A stretch of DNA of 14,224 nucleotides from assembly GCA_002317475.1 (NCBI GenBank), contig DCIS01000021.1:1038-15261 (forward strand), read 5' to 3'. Both the position numbers and the translations under genes were made by a program. The notes under the pieces are model-generated. The model saw only the letters and a program-made list of their open reading frames with translations. It searched no databases and was not told where the DNA came from. Of the stretch, positions 6,510 to 14,224 are shown one piece after another. This stretch comes from Prevotellaceae bacterium UBA1720. GTDB taxonomy: Bacteria > Bacteroidota > Bacteroidia > Bacteroidales > Bacteroidaceae. Position 1 is the first letter of the stretch, and the number at the start of each line of letters is the position of its first letter.

Positions 6510-8732
6510 ATGATGACAGAACGCTCCTTTTTCACGGAAGACGAACATACTGAGGTGGTTTACCTCCACCACGAACTGATCAAACGTGCACATGATGTGC
6601 TGGTCAGTGGTGATGACACGCGCTTGAGAAGTTACCTGCAAAAGGCTATCGAAAGCGGTGATTTGATACGTGATGATTTTGGTCTGAATCCCGTGCTCTG
6701 TGACATGCAGACAGCCCTCATTGTAGCAGATGAGATAGGTATGACTCGCGGCAGTGTGATTGGCGTAATGCTGACCAGTGCCCTACGTTGTGGTGTGTGC
6801 ACGATGGAGGATGTCAGGAAGGATTTCGGCGATGATGTGGCTACCGTGCTGCATGGTTTGGCACGTGTGGCTGAACTGTACAAGAAGACTTCGGCCATTG
6901 AGACTGAGAATTTCCGCCAGTTGCTGGTAAGCTTTGCTGAGGATATGCGTGTGATCTTCATCATGATTGCTAACCGTCTGAATGTCATGCGTCAGATCCG
7001 TGACACGGAGAATGACGAGGCACGACAGAAGATTGCTATGGAGTCGGCTTACCTGTATGCTCCATTGGCACATAAGCTGGGACTTTACAAACTCAAAAGC
7101 GAACTGGAAGACCTCTCCCTGAAATACATGGAGCATGATGCCTACTACCATATCAAGGAGTGCCTGAATGCTAAAAAGGCGAGTCGTGATGCCTACATCG
7201 CCAACTTCATTGATCCTATCGAAAAGAAGCTGGTAGAGGCAGGGCTGCATTTCCATATGAAAGGCAGAACAAAGAGCATACACAGCATCTGGCAGAAGAT
7301 GAAGAAGCAAAAGGTGGATGTGGATGGCGTATATGATCTGTTTGCCATCCGTATCATTCTGGACTCACCCTATGAACGTGAGAAGCAAGACTGCTGGCAG
7401 GTGTTCAGTATCATCACCGACATGTATCAGAGCAACCCTAAGCGTATGCGTGACTGGTTGTCTGTACCGAAGAGCAATGGCTATGAAAGTCTGCACATTA
7501 CTGTACTGGGACCAGAACAGAAATGGGTGGAAGTGCAGATTCGTACCGAACGTATGGATGATGTTGCCGAACATGGTCTGGCAGCACACTGGCGCTATAA
7601 AGGTATTCAGGGTACACAGGGCGGTACGGACGAATGGCTTGCCTCGATACGTGCTGCTCTGGAGAGCAATGACGACATGCAGTTGATGGACCAGTTCAAG
7701 ATGGATCTGGTAGAGGATGAGATTTTCGTGTTTACTCCCAAAGGTGATTTGTTCAAGTTGCCGAAAGGGGCTACTGTGCTTGACTTTGCATACGCCATTC
7801 ACACCAAGGTTGGTGACCACTGTATTGGTGCAAAAATTGGCAATAAGAACGTCACTATCAGACAACCACTGCAGAGCGGTGATCAGGTGGAGATACTTAC
7901 GGCCACGAATCAGACTCCTAAACAGGACTGGGTGAACATCGTCAAGACCAGCAAGGCAAGGACGAAGATACGTCAGTCGCTGAAGGAGATGCAAGCTGGT
8001 CAGATCAGCATCGCCAAGGAACTCCTTGAGCGTAAGATGAAGAACAAGAAGATTGATGTACAGGAGGCAACGCTGATGCATACTATCAAGAAGTTGGGTT
8101 ACAAGCACGTGACTGACTTCTACAAGGCCATTTCAGACGAAGCCATTGACATCAACACCATCATCGAGGAATACGAGGCACGTCGTCGCTTTGAGAAAGG
8201 AGAGGACGTCAAGAGCGACGTCAGAAAGGCTGATGAATTTGTAATGACCTCGAAAGACGAGCATCACAGAACCTCAAAGGACGAGGATGTGATGGTCATC
8301 GACAAGGACCTGAAAGGTCTGGACTTTCAGTTGGCTCGCTGCTGCCAACCCATCTATGGTGATGATGTGTTTGGATTCGTAACAGCCTCGGGTGGTATTA
8401 AAATTCACCGTATGGACTGCCCTAATGCTCCACAGATGAGAGAGCGTTTCGGCTATCGTATCGTCAAGGCTCGCTGGGCAGGCAAAGGTGGCAGTCAGTA
8501 TGCCATCACACTTCATATCATCGGTAATGATGATCTGGGTATTGTGAACAATATCACGAGCATCATCTCCAAGGAAGAAAAAATGCTCATGCGCTCCATC
8601 AGTATTGACAGCCATGATGGTTTGTTCAGCGGACATCTGACCGTAATGCTCGATGATACCAGTCGTCTGCAGCAACTCATCAAGAAACTGAAGACCGTAA
8701 AGGGTGTGAAGAACGTAGAACGTTCACGTTAA
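6510..8732 (+). CDS. relA: RelA-type (p)ppGpp synthetase with degenerate hydrolase domain
   Basis: This RelA/SpoT-type enzyme transfers pyrophosphate from ATP to GTP or GDP in the stringent response. The 740 residues show the long-RSH order. The N-terminal HD-like region (about 20-150) is followed by the synthetase, with the GRTKSIHSIWQKM loop at 252-264 then YDLFAIRII and KSNGYESLH. TGS is at about 403-465 (IFVFTPKG...FAYAIHTKVG), a Cys-rich region at about 603-640 (LARCCQPIYGDD, MDCPN), and C-terminal ACT at about 660-740. The hydrolase motif normally read as LLHDVVEDT is replaced by VMLTSALRCGVCT, so the metal-binding His-Asp is absent, as in E. coli RelA. It should be a synthetase only. 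Two tandem ATGs (6510, 6513) open the gene; either may be used. mutS2 follows after 37 bp on the same strand. Confidence 0.93.
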   Translation: MMTERSFFTEDEHTEVVYLHHELIKRAHDVLVSGDDTRLRSYLQKAIESGDLIRDDFGLNPVLCDMQTALIVADEIGMTRGSVIGVMLTSALRCGVCTMEDVRKDFGDDVATVLHGLARVAELYKKTSAIETENFRQLLVSFAEDMRVIFIMIANRLNVMRQIRDTENDEARQKIAMESAYLYAPLAHKLGLYKLKSELEDLSLKYMEHDAYYHIKECLNAKKASRDAYIANFIDPIEKKLVEAGLHFHMKGRTKSIHSIWQKMKKQKVDVDGVYDLFAIRIILDSPYEREKQDCWQVFSIITDMYQSNPKRMRDWLSVPKSNGYESLHITVLGPEQKWVEVQIRTERMDDVAEHGLAAHWRYKGIQGTQGGTDEWLASIRAALESNDDMQLMDQFKMDLVEDEIFVFTPKGDLFKLPKGATVLDFAYAIHTKVGDHCIGAKIGNKNVTIRQPLQSGDQVEILTATNQTPKQDWVNIVKTSKARTKIRQSLKEMQAGQISIAKELLERKMKNKKIDVQEATLMHTIKKLGYKHVTDFYKAISDEAIDINTIIEEYEARRRFEKGEDVKSDVRKADEFVMTSKDEHHRTSKDEDVMVIDKDLKGLDFQLARCCQPIYGDDVFGFVTASGGIKIHRMDCPNAPQMRERFGYRIVKARWAGKGGSQYAITLHIIGNDDLGIVNNITSIISKEEKMLMRSISIDSHDGLFSGHLTVMLDDTSRLQQLIKKLKTVKGVKNVERSR

Positions 8733-8769
8733 CTATCAATTCTCAATTTTCAATTCTGAAATTTTCATT
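8733..8769. repeat. 7-bp tandem repeats between relA and mutS2
   Basis: The gap reads CTATCAA, TTCTCAA, TTTTCAA, TTCTGAA, ATTTTCA in 7-bp register. On the other strand the units become TTGAGAA and TTGAAAA, close to the units seen at 515-549 and 2064-2113. The array directly abuts the mutS2 start codon, leaving no recognisable ribosome binding site. Confidence 0.75.
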
Positions 8770-11421
8770 TTGATTTATCCCAATAATTTTGAACATAAGA
8801 TCTCATTCAACGAGATACGTGAGTTGCTGAAGTCGCATTGTCAGAGCAATATGGGACGTGAGCGTGTTGACGCTATCACCTTTCTGACCCATGCAGAGGA
8901 CATCAACAAGCAGCAACAACATACTAAGGAATTCCTGAAACTTATGGAGGTTGAGGACGAAGTGCCGCAGATGGACTTCTTCGACCTCCGTGAGAGTATT
9001 CATCGTATACGAATTGGTGGTACCTATCTGGAAGAAGCTCAGATGTGGGACCTCAAGCGTTCGCTGGATACACTTCATTCCTTCATTGCCATTATACGTA
9101 GAGGCGAAAGAAAAGAAGGTGCTGGTCAGCATGACGAGCAACAACGCATAGAACGAGAAGGAAGATACGACGGTAGTGACTACCCTGCCCTATCTGAGTT
9201 GTCTGCTGGAGTGTTTACTTTCCATAATGTGACACGTAGGATAGAGCAGATTCTGGATAAGTACGGCAAAGTAAAAGATGAGGCAAGTGCTGATCTCTCA
9301 CGCATCCGTCATGAACTGCGTAAGGCTGAGGGAAGCGTAGGAAGAACCTTGCAGAAGATCCTTTCCACTGTCAAGGCAGAGGGACTGATAGAACAGGATG
9401 TCAATCCTACTATGCGTGATGGCAGACTGGTCATTCCTGTCTCACCTTCCCTGAAACGACGTATAAGAGGTATTGTACATGATGAATCGGCAACAGGAAA
9501 AACCGTCTTTATAGAGCCTGCGGAGGTGGTTGAGGCCAACAATATGATACGCGAACTGGAGGCAGACGAACGTCGAGAGGTGATACGTATCTTGCAGGAA
9601 TTCACAAACATGATTCGTCCCAATACACCGGAATTGTTGCGTGCATGGCAATTCCTGGCTGATTTGGAATATACACGTACCAAGGCTCAACTGACCACAC
9701 AGATATCAGGTATCACACCCAATGTTGAGTCTCGTCCTGTTATCGACTGGACTCTGGCGCAGCATCCTTTACTTGCGCTTAACCTCAAGGCACATGGACG
9801 AAAAGTGGTACCCTTGGAAATAGCCTTAGGAACACGTAAGACGCTGGGAAAAGACCAGCGCATACTGATTATCAGTGGTCCGAATGCTGGTGGTAAGAGT
9901 GTGTGTCTGAAAACTGTTGCCCTGTTGCAATATATGCTACAATGCGGATTGCCTGTACCCATGGGTGAAAACTCAAGGTGTGGTGTTTTCCAAAGTCTAT
10001 TCATTGATATTGGTGACGAACAGAGCATTGATGACGATCTGTCTACCTACTCCTCACACCTGCTGAATATGAAGAACATGATGCGTTCCTGCTCCAGCAG
10101 TTCGTTGTTGCTGATTGATGAGTTTGGTGGTGGTACGGAACCAACTATTGGTGGTGCTATGGCTGAGGCAATCTTGAGCAGATATCATCAGAAGAATACG
10201 TTTGGCGTGATCACTACCCACTATCAGAACCTGAAGCATTTTGCTGATGGGCATGAAGGAGTGGTGAATGGTGCCATGCTTTATGACAGGCATCAGATGC
10301 AACCTTTGTTTCAGTTGCAGATAGGCAATCCTGGTAGTTCGTTTGCCGTGGAGATTGCACGTAAGATTGGTATTCCCGAGGATGTCATCAATGAGGCTTC
10401 TCAGATTGTCGGCCAAGACTATATCGATGCTGACAAATATCTGCAAGACATTGTAAGAGATAAGAGGTATTGGGAGGGCAAGCGTCAGAACATCCATCAG
10501 CAGGAGAAGCAGATGCAGCAAACGATTGCTCGCTACGAGGATGAGGTAACTGACCTTCACGGACAGCGTCGTGATATTATCAAGAAAGCACGTGAGGAGG
10601 CACAGCAGATCATTGCTGATGCCAATGCACGCATCGAGGCTACTATTCGCGAGATCAAGGAGGCACAGGCTGAAAAGGAACGTACACGTGAAGCACGTCT
10701 TGACTTGCAAGAATTCCGTGATGCATTGGCTGACGAATCGACGATGAATGGACAGGATGACGCTGAGGCTATCGAGAAGAAGATGCAACAGATTGAAGCA
10801 CGAAGAAAGAGAAAAGCTGAACGTCGTGCCAAAAAGAACCGTGAACAGGAAGAAAGTCTTCAAAGTGCCAACATCAATGGTTTACAAGATAATGATCATG
10901 CTGTTGGGACGAAAAGCAAAACAGTGCTGTCCGCACCAGAGACTGCCAAAAATGTGGTATGGGAGATTGGTTCGTTTTGCCGTATCAAAGGACAGAACTC
11001 TGTAGGAAAACTGGAGAATATTGATGGTAAGAGAGCAACAGTAGTGTTTGGTACTATGCGTACCATCGTGGATTTGAATCGTCTCCTTCCTGCAGAGAAA
11101 CCCAAACAGGAAGCACTCACCCAGGTTGCAACCTATCTGAGCAAGGAAACACGAGAGGACATGCATCAACGCAAACTGAACTTCCATCAGGATATTGATG
11201 TGCGAGGTATGCGAGGTGATGAGGCATTACAGGCTGTCAGTTACTATATTGATGATGCAATCTTAGTAGGTGCATCACGAGTAAGGATTCTTCACGGAAC
11301 AGGTAATGGCATATTGCGTCAACTTATCCGTCAGTATCTCAAAACCATCCCCTCTATCACTTCTGCACGAGATGAACATGTTCAGTTTGGTGGAGCAGGT
11401 ATTACAGTGGTAGAGTTTTAA
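8770..11421 (+). CDS. mutS2: MutS2 family ATPase with Smr domain
   Basis: MutS2 is a MutS-like ATPase linked to suppression of recombination and, in B. subtilis, to rescue of collided ribosomes through its Smr nuclease domain. The product is 883 residues, somewhat above the usual 780-840. It shows Walker A GPNAGGKS (370-377), Walker B LLLIDEFGG (446-454), a long charged coiled coil (about 535-700), a KOW-like segment (GSFCRIKGQNSVGKL region, about 735-775) and C-terminal Smr (about 805-880). The Smr motifs are DVRG (810-813) and HGTGNG (842-847); the usual form of the latter is HGKGTG. A hydrophilic insertion at about 115-140 explains part of the extra length. The start is TTG: the frame has no upstream ATG before relA, and TTG gives the expected MIYPNNFEHKI beginning. 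It is likely co-transcribed with relA. Confidence 0.95.
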   Translation: MIYPNNFEHKISFNEIRELLKSHCQSNMGRERVDAITFLTHAEDINKQQQHTKEFLKLMEVEDEVPQMDFFDLRESIHRIRIGGTYLEEAQMWDLKRSLDTLHSFIAIIRRGERKEGAGQHDEQQRIEREGRYDGSDYPALSELSAGVFTFHNVTRRIEQILDKYGKVKDEASADLSRIRHELRKAEGSVGRTLQKILSTVKAEGLIEQDVNPTMRDGRLVIPVSPSLKRRIRGIVHDESATGKTVFIEPAEVVEANNMIRELEADERREVIRILQEFTNMIRPNTPELLRAWQFLADLEYTRTKAQLTTQISGITPNVESRPVIDWTLAQHPLLALNLKAHGRKVVPLEIALGTRKTLGKDQRILIISGPNAGGKSVCLKTVALLQYMLQCGLPVPMGENSRCGVFQSLFIDIGDEQSIDDDLSTYSSHLLNMKNMMRSCSSSSLLLIDEFGGGTEPTIGGAMAEAILSRYHQKNTFGVITTHYQNLKHFADGHEGVVNGAMLYDRHQMQPLFQLQIGNPGSSFAVEIARKIGIPEDVINEASQIVGQDYIDADKYLQDIVRDKRYWEGKRQNIHQQEKQMQQTIARYEDEVTDLHGQRRDIIKKAREEAQQIIADANARIEATIREIKEAQAEKERTREARLDLQEFRDALADESTMNGQDDAEAIEKKMQQIEARRKRKAERRAKKNREQEESLQSANINGLQDNDHAVGTKSKTVLSAPETAKNVVWEIGSFCRIKGQNSVGKLENIDGKRATVVFGTMRTIVDLNRLLPAEKPKQEALTQVATYLSKETREDMHQRKLNFHQDIDVRGMRGDEALQAVSYYIDDAILVGASRVRILHGTGNGILRQLIRQYLKTIPSITSARDEHVQFGGAGITVVEF

Positions 11422-11453
11422 TTTTGGAAAAACTAGAAAACCCTAGGAAAGCT

Positions 11454-12308
11454 TTACTTGATGAGCATCTGTAAGAGCTCGTGTCTGGTACCGTTGAAGA
11501 CATTACAATCAACCTTACCCTTGATACCATCCAGTTGCCCATTGTCCGTATATTGCCACATTACCCACGGAGCGTCATAACCTAACTCCTCCTGGTAATA
11601 GCGAGCAATCCACAATGGATATTGGTCAAGCACAGGTGTGGAAAGATAGTTCTTCTTAAAATCGTAATTGGCATAGATGATGGGACGTACACCATAGTGT
11701 TTCTCTACCATCTCAAGCCAAGTTAAAACATCATTCTGTAATTGGCGGGTAGACAACGAACCAATCTTCTCTACATCCAGGATGGGTGGCAGATCACCTT
11801 GCTTTAGGCTTACATTATTAATATAATATAGGGCTTGCTGTTTGGCATTGCATCCAGGGATGAAGAAATGATAAGCACCCGTAATGATATTCATACGTCG
11901 AGCCTTGTAAATATTATCCTTGAAATGCGAGTCTTTGAGGCTTACACCTTCTGTAGCCTTAACAACAGCAAACTGAATAGGATTACCTGCAATCTCTGCT
12001 TCCTTAACCTTTGCCCAGTCAATGGTACGTTGATAATGTGAGATGTCAATGCCTCGTACCTCATAGCCCTGGGGTTCGGGTACTTTGCCAAACTGAGCAC
12101 GCCATCGAATGCTGAATGGTCCTACAAATATATAATAAAGAACAAAGGCGTAGAGACATGCAATAACAATGCCAGAGGTCCAGAGTATCCAAGAAGGGGT
12201 ACGACGAAGAAAACGCAAAAGACCGTTTTGCTTTTTGCGCGACTTATGCTTACGAGTGGTATTTTTGCGTCTCGTACTTGTTTTGAATGGTCTGTTGTTC
12301 TTCGTCAT
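11454..12308 (-). CDS. Membrane-anchored GH25 muramidase (lysozyme family)
   Basis: GH25 enzymes cleave the MurNAc-GlcNAc bond of peptidoglycan. The product is 284 residues. A very basic cytoplasmic tail (1-37, rich in Arg and Lys) and one transmembrane helix (about 41-62) are followed by the catalytic barrel. The expected acidic residues are present: Asp88 in RGIDISHYQ, and Asp178 and Glu180 in PPILDVEK. PIIYANYDF and the late WVMWQYTDNG are also typical. The layout suggests a type II protein with its enzyme domain in the periplasm. The frame could begin at a TTG at 12335, but those residues come from the hairpin next to pfp, so the ATG at 12308 is preferred. It lies downstream of pfp and converges on mutS2 with a 32-bp gap in which I see no clear terminator. 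Confidence 0.92.
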   Translation of the reverse strand: MTKNNRPFKTSTRRKNTTRKHKSRKKQNGLLRFLRRTPSWILWTSGIVIACLYAFVLYYIFVGPFSIRWRAQFGKVPEPQGYEVRGIDISHYQRTIDWAKVKEAEIAGNPIQFAVVKATEGVSLKDSHFKDNIYKARRMNIITGAYHFFIPGCNAKQQALYYINNVSLKQGDLPPILDVEKIGSLSTRQLQNDVLTWLEMVEKHYGVRPIIYANYDFKKNYLSTPVLDQYPLWIARYYQEELGYDAPWVMWQYTDNGQLDGIKGKVDCNVFNGTRHELLQMLIK

Positions 12309-12355
12309 AAAAGAAAAAATGCCTGGAGTGGCCAATTGACCATTCCAAGCATTTT
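12309..12355 (-). terminator. Terminator-like hairpin between pfp and GH25 gene
   Basis: On the minus strand, arms AAAATGCTTGGAATGG and CCACTCCAGGCATTTT pair over 16 positions with one G-U wobble and one A-C mismatch, around an 8-nt loop. They are followed by TTCTTTT. This fits an intrinsic terminator for pfp. The T-tract ends directly at the ATG of the GH25 gene (12308). Confidence 0.75.
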
Positions 12356-12369
12356 GATATCGGAGTTAA

Positions 12370-14019
12370 TTACTTAGCCTGCTCGAGAGCAAGTGTCTTG
12401 GTGCACTGGTCGCAAACTTCGGTGGGACCCCAGTACTGGATAGGACCGGGATAAACGTATGCTGTCTCCTTTGCCCACTTCTCACGATTTGCTGCGAAGT
12501 ACTTGAAGGGTGCACCGTCAAGTTCAACGAGAGCCTTGCGGATAACGGGCTTGTTAGCACCGTTACGACGCTCGATATTCATCATCATAGTGATGGGCAC
12601 ACCACCAGCGATCCACTCTGCTGCAGGAGCTGTAGTGTTCTTGATAACTGACATGTAACCAGTCTTGCCATTGCTGATCAAGCGGCTTGCATTGTAACCA
12701 AGTGAGTAGCAGTAGTCGGCATCGTAGTTAGAAGGAGCAGCACAACGACCTTCGTAACCGAAGAAGTGATGCTGTGCGCTGAACTTACCATTGTACTTAC
12801 CCTCAGACTTCCACTCAGAGAGCTTCTTAGCCACCATAGCAGAGAGCAACTTCTCAGTCTCGATAAGAGATACCTGAACATTACCGTGGGGGTCACGATC
12901 AAGGCAGAGCTGACGCTTAACGTCTGCGGGAAGTGACTCGAGGACAGCCTTGTTCTCAGCGGTGATGTTGCTGAGTACGAACTCGATCTGTGCCTCTGCA
13001 CTTGCGAACTCACGAGGCTCACCAGTTGCGGGATCTGTCAATACCTCATTAAGCTGAGCAATGAGCTTCTTGATAGCGGGGATGAACTCAATCAAACCTT
13101 CAGGTACGATAACGGTACCGAAGTTGTTACCATCAGCAGCACGTACGGCAACAGCCTTTGCGATGTATTCTACAACCTCGTCGAGAGACATCTGCTTAGC
13201 CTCAACCTCCTCACTTACGAGGCAGATATTGGGCTGGCACTGGAGAGCACACTCCAAAGCAATATGTGAAGCTGAACGACCCATCACCTTGATGAAGTGC
13301 CAGTACTTACGAGCTGAGTTACAGTCACGCTGGATGTTACCAACGAGTTCTGAATAGGTCTTACAAGCGGTATCAAAACCGAAAGAAGTCTCAATCTGCT
13401 CGTTTTTCAGGTCGCCATCAATAGTCTTAGGACAACCAATAACCTGGATGCCATACTGCTTTGCTGCATAGTACTCTGCGAGTACACAAGCGTTGGTGTT
13501 TGAGTCATCACCACCAATGATAACGAGAGCCTTGATACCCAGTTCATTCAGGATCTCCTTGCCACTCTCGAACTGTGCTTCCTTCTCCAACTTGGTACGA
13601 CCAGAACCAATGATATCAAAACCACCAGTGTTGCGGTACTCGTCAATGTACTCGTCGGTGAACTCAAGGTACTTGTGATCAACAAGACCACCAGGACCCA
13701 TCAAGAAACCATAGAGCTTGCTATCCTTGTTCAGTGACTTAACACCATCATAAAGACCGCTGATAACGTTGTGACCACCAGGAGCCTGACCACCACTGAG
13801 GATGATACCTACGTTGATGGGAGCATTGTTCTCGCTCTCAGCAGGTACGAATTCAACAACAGGCATACCATAGGTGTTGGGGAACAAAGCCTTGATCTCC
13901 TCCTGGTTACCTACACTCTGGGTAGCAGCACCCTCCTGAGCCTTAACAGGACCCTGCAATGCCTTAGGCAATTTGGGCTGATAAGCAGCTCTTGCAATCT
14001 GCAATGCACTCTTTTCCAT
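12370..14019 (-). CDS. pfp: Diphosphate-fructose-6-phosphate 1-phosphotransferase (PPi-dependent phosphofructokinase)
   Basis: This glycolytic enzyme phosphorylates fructose 6-phosphate reversibly, with pyrophosphate in place of ATP. The 549-residue length is that of the long PPi-PFK group. Key motifs are GIILSGGQAPGG (71-82), GGDDS (169-173; the second Asp in place of Gly is the mark of PPi use), PKTIDGD (197-203, with the Lys typical of PPi enzymes) and MGRSASH (246-252). The late KTGYMSVIKN segment is also present. The ATG at 14019 is preceded by an A-rich leader (AAGCAAAAAGAAA), as in well-expressed genes of this phylum. It appears to be transcribed from its own promoter near 14120, with a leader of about 95 nt, and ends at the hairpin at 12316-12355. 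Confidence 0.96.
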   Translation of the reverse strand: MEKSALQIARAAYQPKLPKALQGPVKAQEGAATQSVGNQEEIKALFPNTYGMPVVEFVPAESENNAPINVGIILSGGQAPGGHNVISGLYDGVKSLNKDSKLYGFLMGPGGLVDHKYLEFTDEYIDEYRNTGGFDIIGSGRTKLEKEAQFESGKEILNELGIKALVIIGGDDSNTNACVLAEYYAAKQYGIQVIGCPKTIDGDLKNEQIETSFGFDTACKTYSELVGNIQRDCNSARKYWHFIKVMGRSASHIALECALQCQPNICLVSEEVEAKQMSLDEVVEYIAKAVAVRAADGNNFGTVIVPEGLIEFIPAIKKLIAQLNEVLTDPATGEPREFASAEAQIEFVLSNITAENKAVLESLPADVKRQLCLDRDPHGNVQVSLIETEKLLSAMVAKKLSEWKSEGKYNGKFSAQHHFFGYEGRCAAPSNYDADYCYSLGYNASRLISNGKTGYMSVIKNTTAPAAEWIAGGVPITMMMNIERRNGANKPVIRKALVELDGAPFKYFAANREKWAKETAYVYPGPIQYWGPTEVCDQCTKTLALEQAK

Positions 14020-14119
14020 TTTCTTTTTGCTTTTGTTTTTAATATTTTAATGAACTAATTTGTTTCAGTTTTCTAGACTTCTGCTCTTGTGATGAGCTCC
14101 TTGCATAACTTTTGCTTTG

Positions 14120-14127
14120 CAAATATA
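14120..14127 (-). promoter_or_regulatory. -7 promoter element of pfp
   Basis: The minus strand reads TATATTTG, matching TAnnTTTG, with a predicted start near 14113. No good TTTG stands at -33. Confidence 0.55.
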
Positions 14128-14183
14128 CGAATATTTTTCTATATTTGGGACACTGTAGAAGTTAAAACTGAAATAAAATACAA

Positions 14184-14220
14184 ATTATTGCAAATAATAA
14201 GGTCAGAATACTTGTATTCT
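14184..14220. promoter_or_regulatory. Two inverted repeats upstream of the pfp promoter
   Basis: ATTATT-GCA-AATAAT (14184-14198) and AGAATAC-TT-GTATTCT (14205-14220) are perfect inverted repeats with 6-bp and 7-bp arms. They lie about 60-100 bp upstream of the pfp -7 element and could be operator sites. They could equally belong to a gene beyond the right edge, and AT-rich DNA yields such palindromes by chance. Confidence 0.3.
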
Positions 14221-14224
14221 CAGT

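Noticed and set aside
7365..8108. 247-codon open frame on the minus strand
   Set aside because: It is antisense to the synthetase and TGS domains of RelA, which are unmistakable. It has no promoter element or family resemblance.
10054..10863. 269-codon open frame on the minus strand with many Leu and Ser
   Set aside because: It is antisense to the MutS2 ATPase and coiled-coil coding region. The Leu-rich product mirrors the Gln, Lys and Glu codons of the coiled coil, so it is a shadow.
11422..11453. Bidirectional terminator between mutS2 and the GH25 gene
   Set aside because: Only short palindromes (CCTAGG, AAAGCTTT) and a 4-bp CTAG pair are seen; no stem followed by a T-run stands out.
12309..12335. 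N-terminal extension of the GH25 protein from a TTG at 12335
   Set aside because: Those codons are part of the terminator-like hairpin, and the ATG at 12308 gives a sensible basic tail plus membrane anchor.

Overview
The window looks like chromosomal DNA of a Bacteroidales bacterium, most likely Prevotella or a close relative. Several signs agree. All promoters I can place carry the Bacteroidetes -7 element TAnnTTTG. Ribosome binding sites are weak or absent, and leaders are A-rich. The gene content includes a smalltalk-type micropeptide, a DUF4301 protein, a long PPi-dependent phosphofructokinase and a RelA/SpoT-MutS2 pair. The assignment rests on remembered family features, not on a search.

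Layout. Positions 1-600 form a small accessory-looking patch. It holds the 3' end of an unrecognised gene, two inverted copies of an intergenic repeat (94-147 and 302-350), a 34-residue smalltalk-like micropeptide (371-475), and a run of AT-rich 7-bp repeats (468-592). Positions 622-3375 on the minus strand are a two-gene unit: a secreted zinc amidase with a C-terminal SPOR-like domain, followed by a sodium:solute symporter. A 67-residue protein (3467-3670, plus) diverges from the amidase, and its end overlaps the end of purT. Positions 3657-6356 (minus) are a DUF4301 gene followed by purT. Positions 6510-11421 (plus) hold a RelA-type (p)ppGpp synthetase and mutS2. Positions 11454-14019 (minus) hold pfp and then a membrane-anchored GH25 muramidase, separated by a terminator-like hairpin that touches the GH25 start codon. 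The right edge (14020-14224) is the pfp promoter region.

How the genes fit together. Most of the window is ordinary housekeeping: purine synthesis (purT), glycolysis (pfp), stringent response and ribosome or DNA quality control (relA, mutS2), and wall remodelling (amidase, GH25). The RelA protein has lost the HD hydrolase residues, so (p)ppGpp breakdown must be done by another gene. I do not see an obvious new multi-gene system. The parts most worth a second look are the smalltalk micropeptide, which resembles a nearly bare lipoprotein signal peptide, and a family of 7-bp tandem repeats that recurs at three gene junctions. Two others are the nucleotidyltransferase-like motifs in the DUF4301 protein and the hairpin abutting the GH25 start.

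No tRNA, rRNA, CRISPR array or transposase gene was seen. No stretch over about 300 bases lacks a gene or a described repeat.
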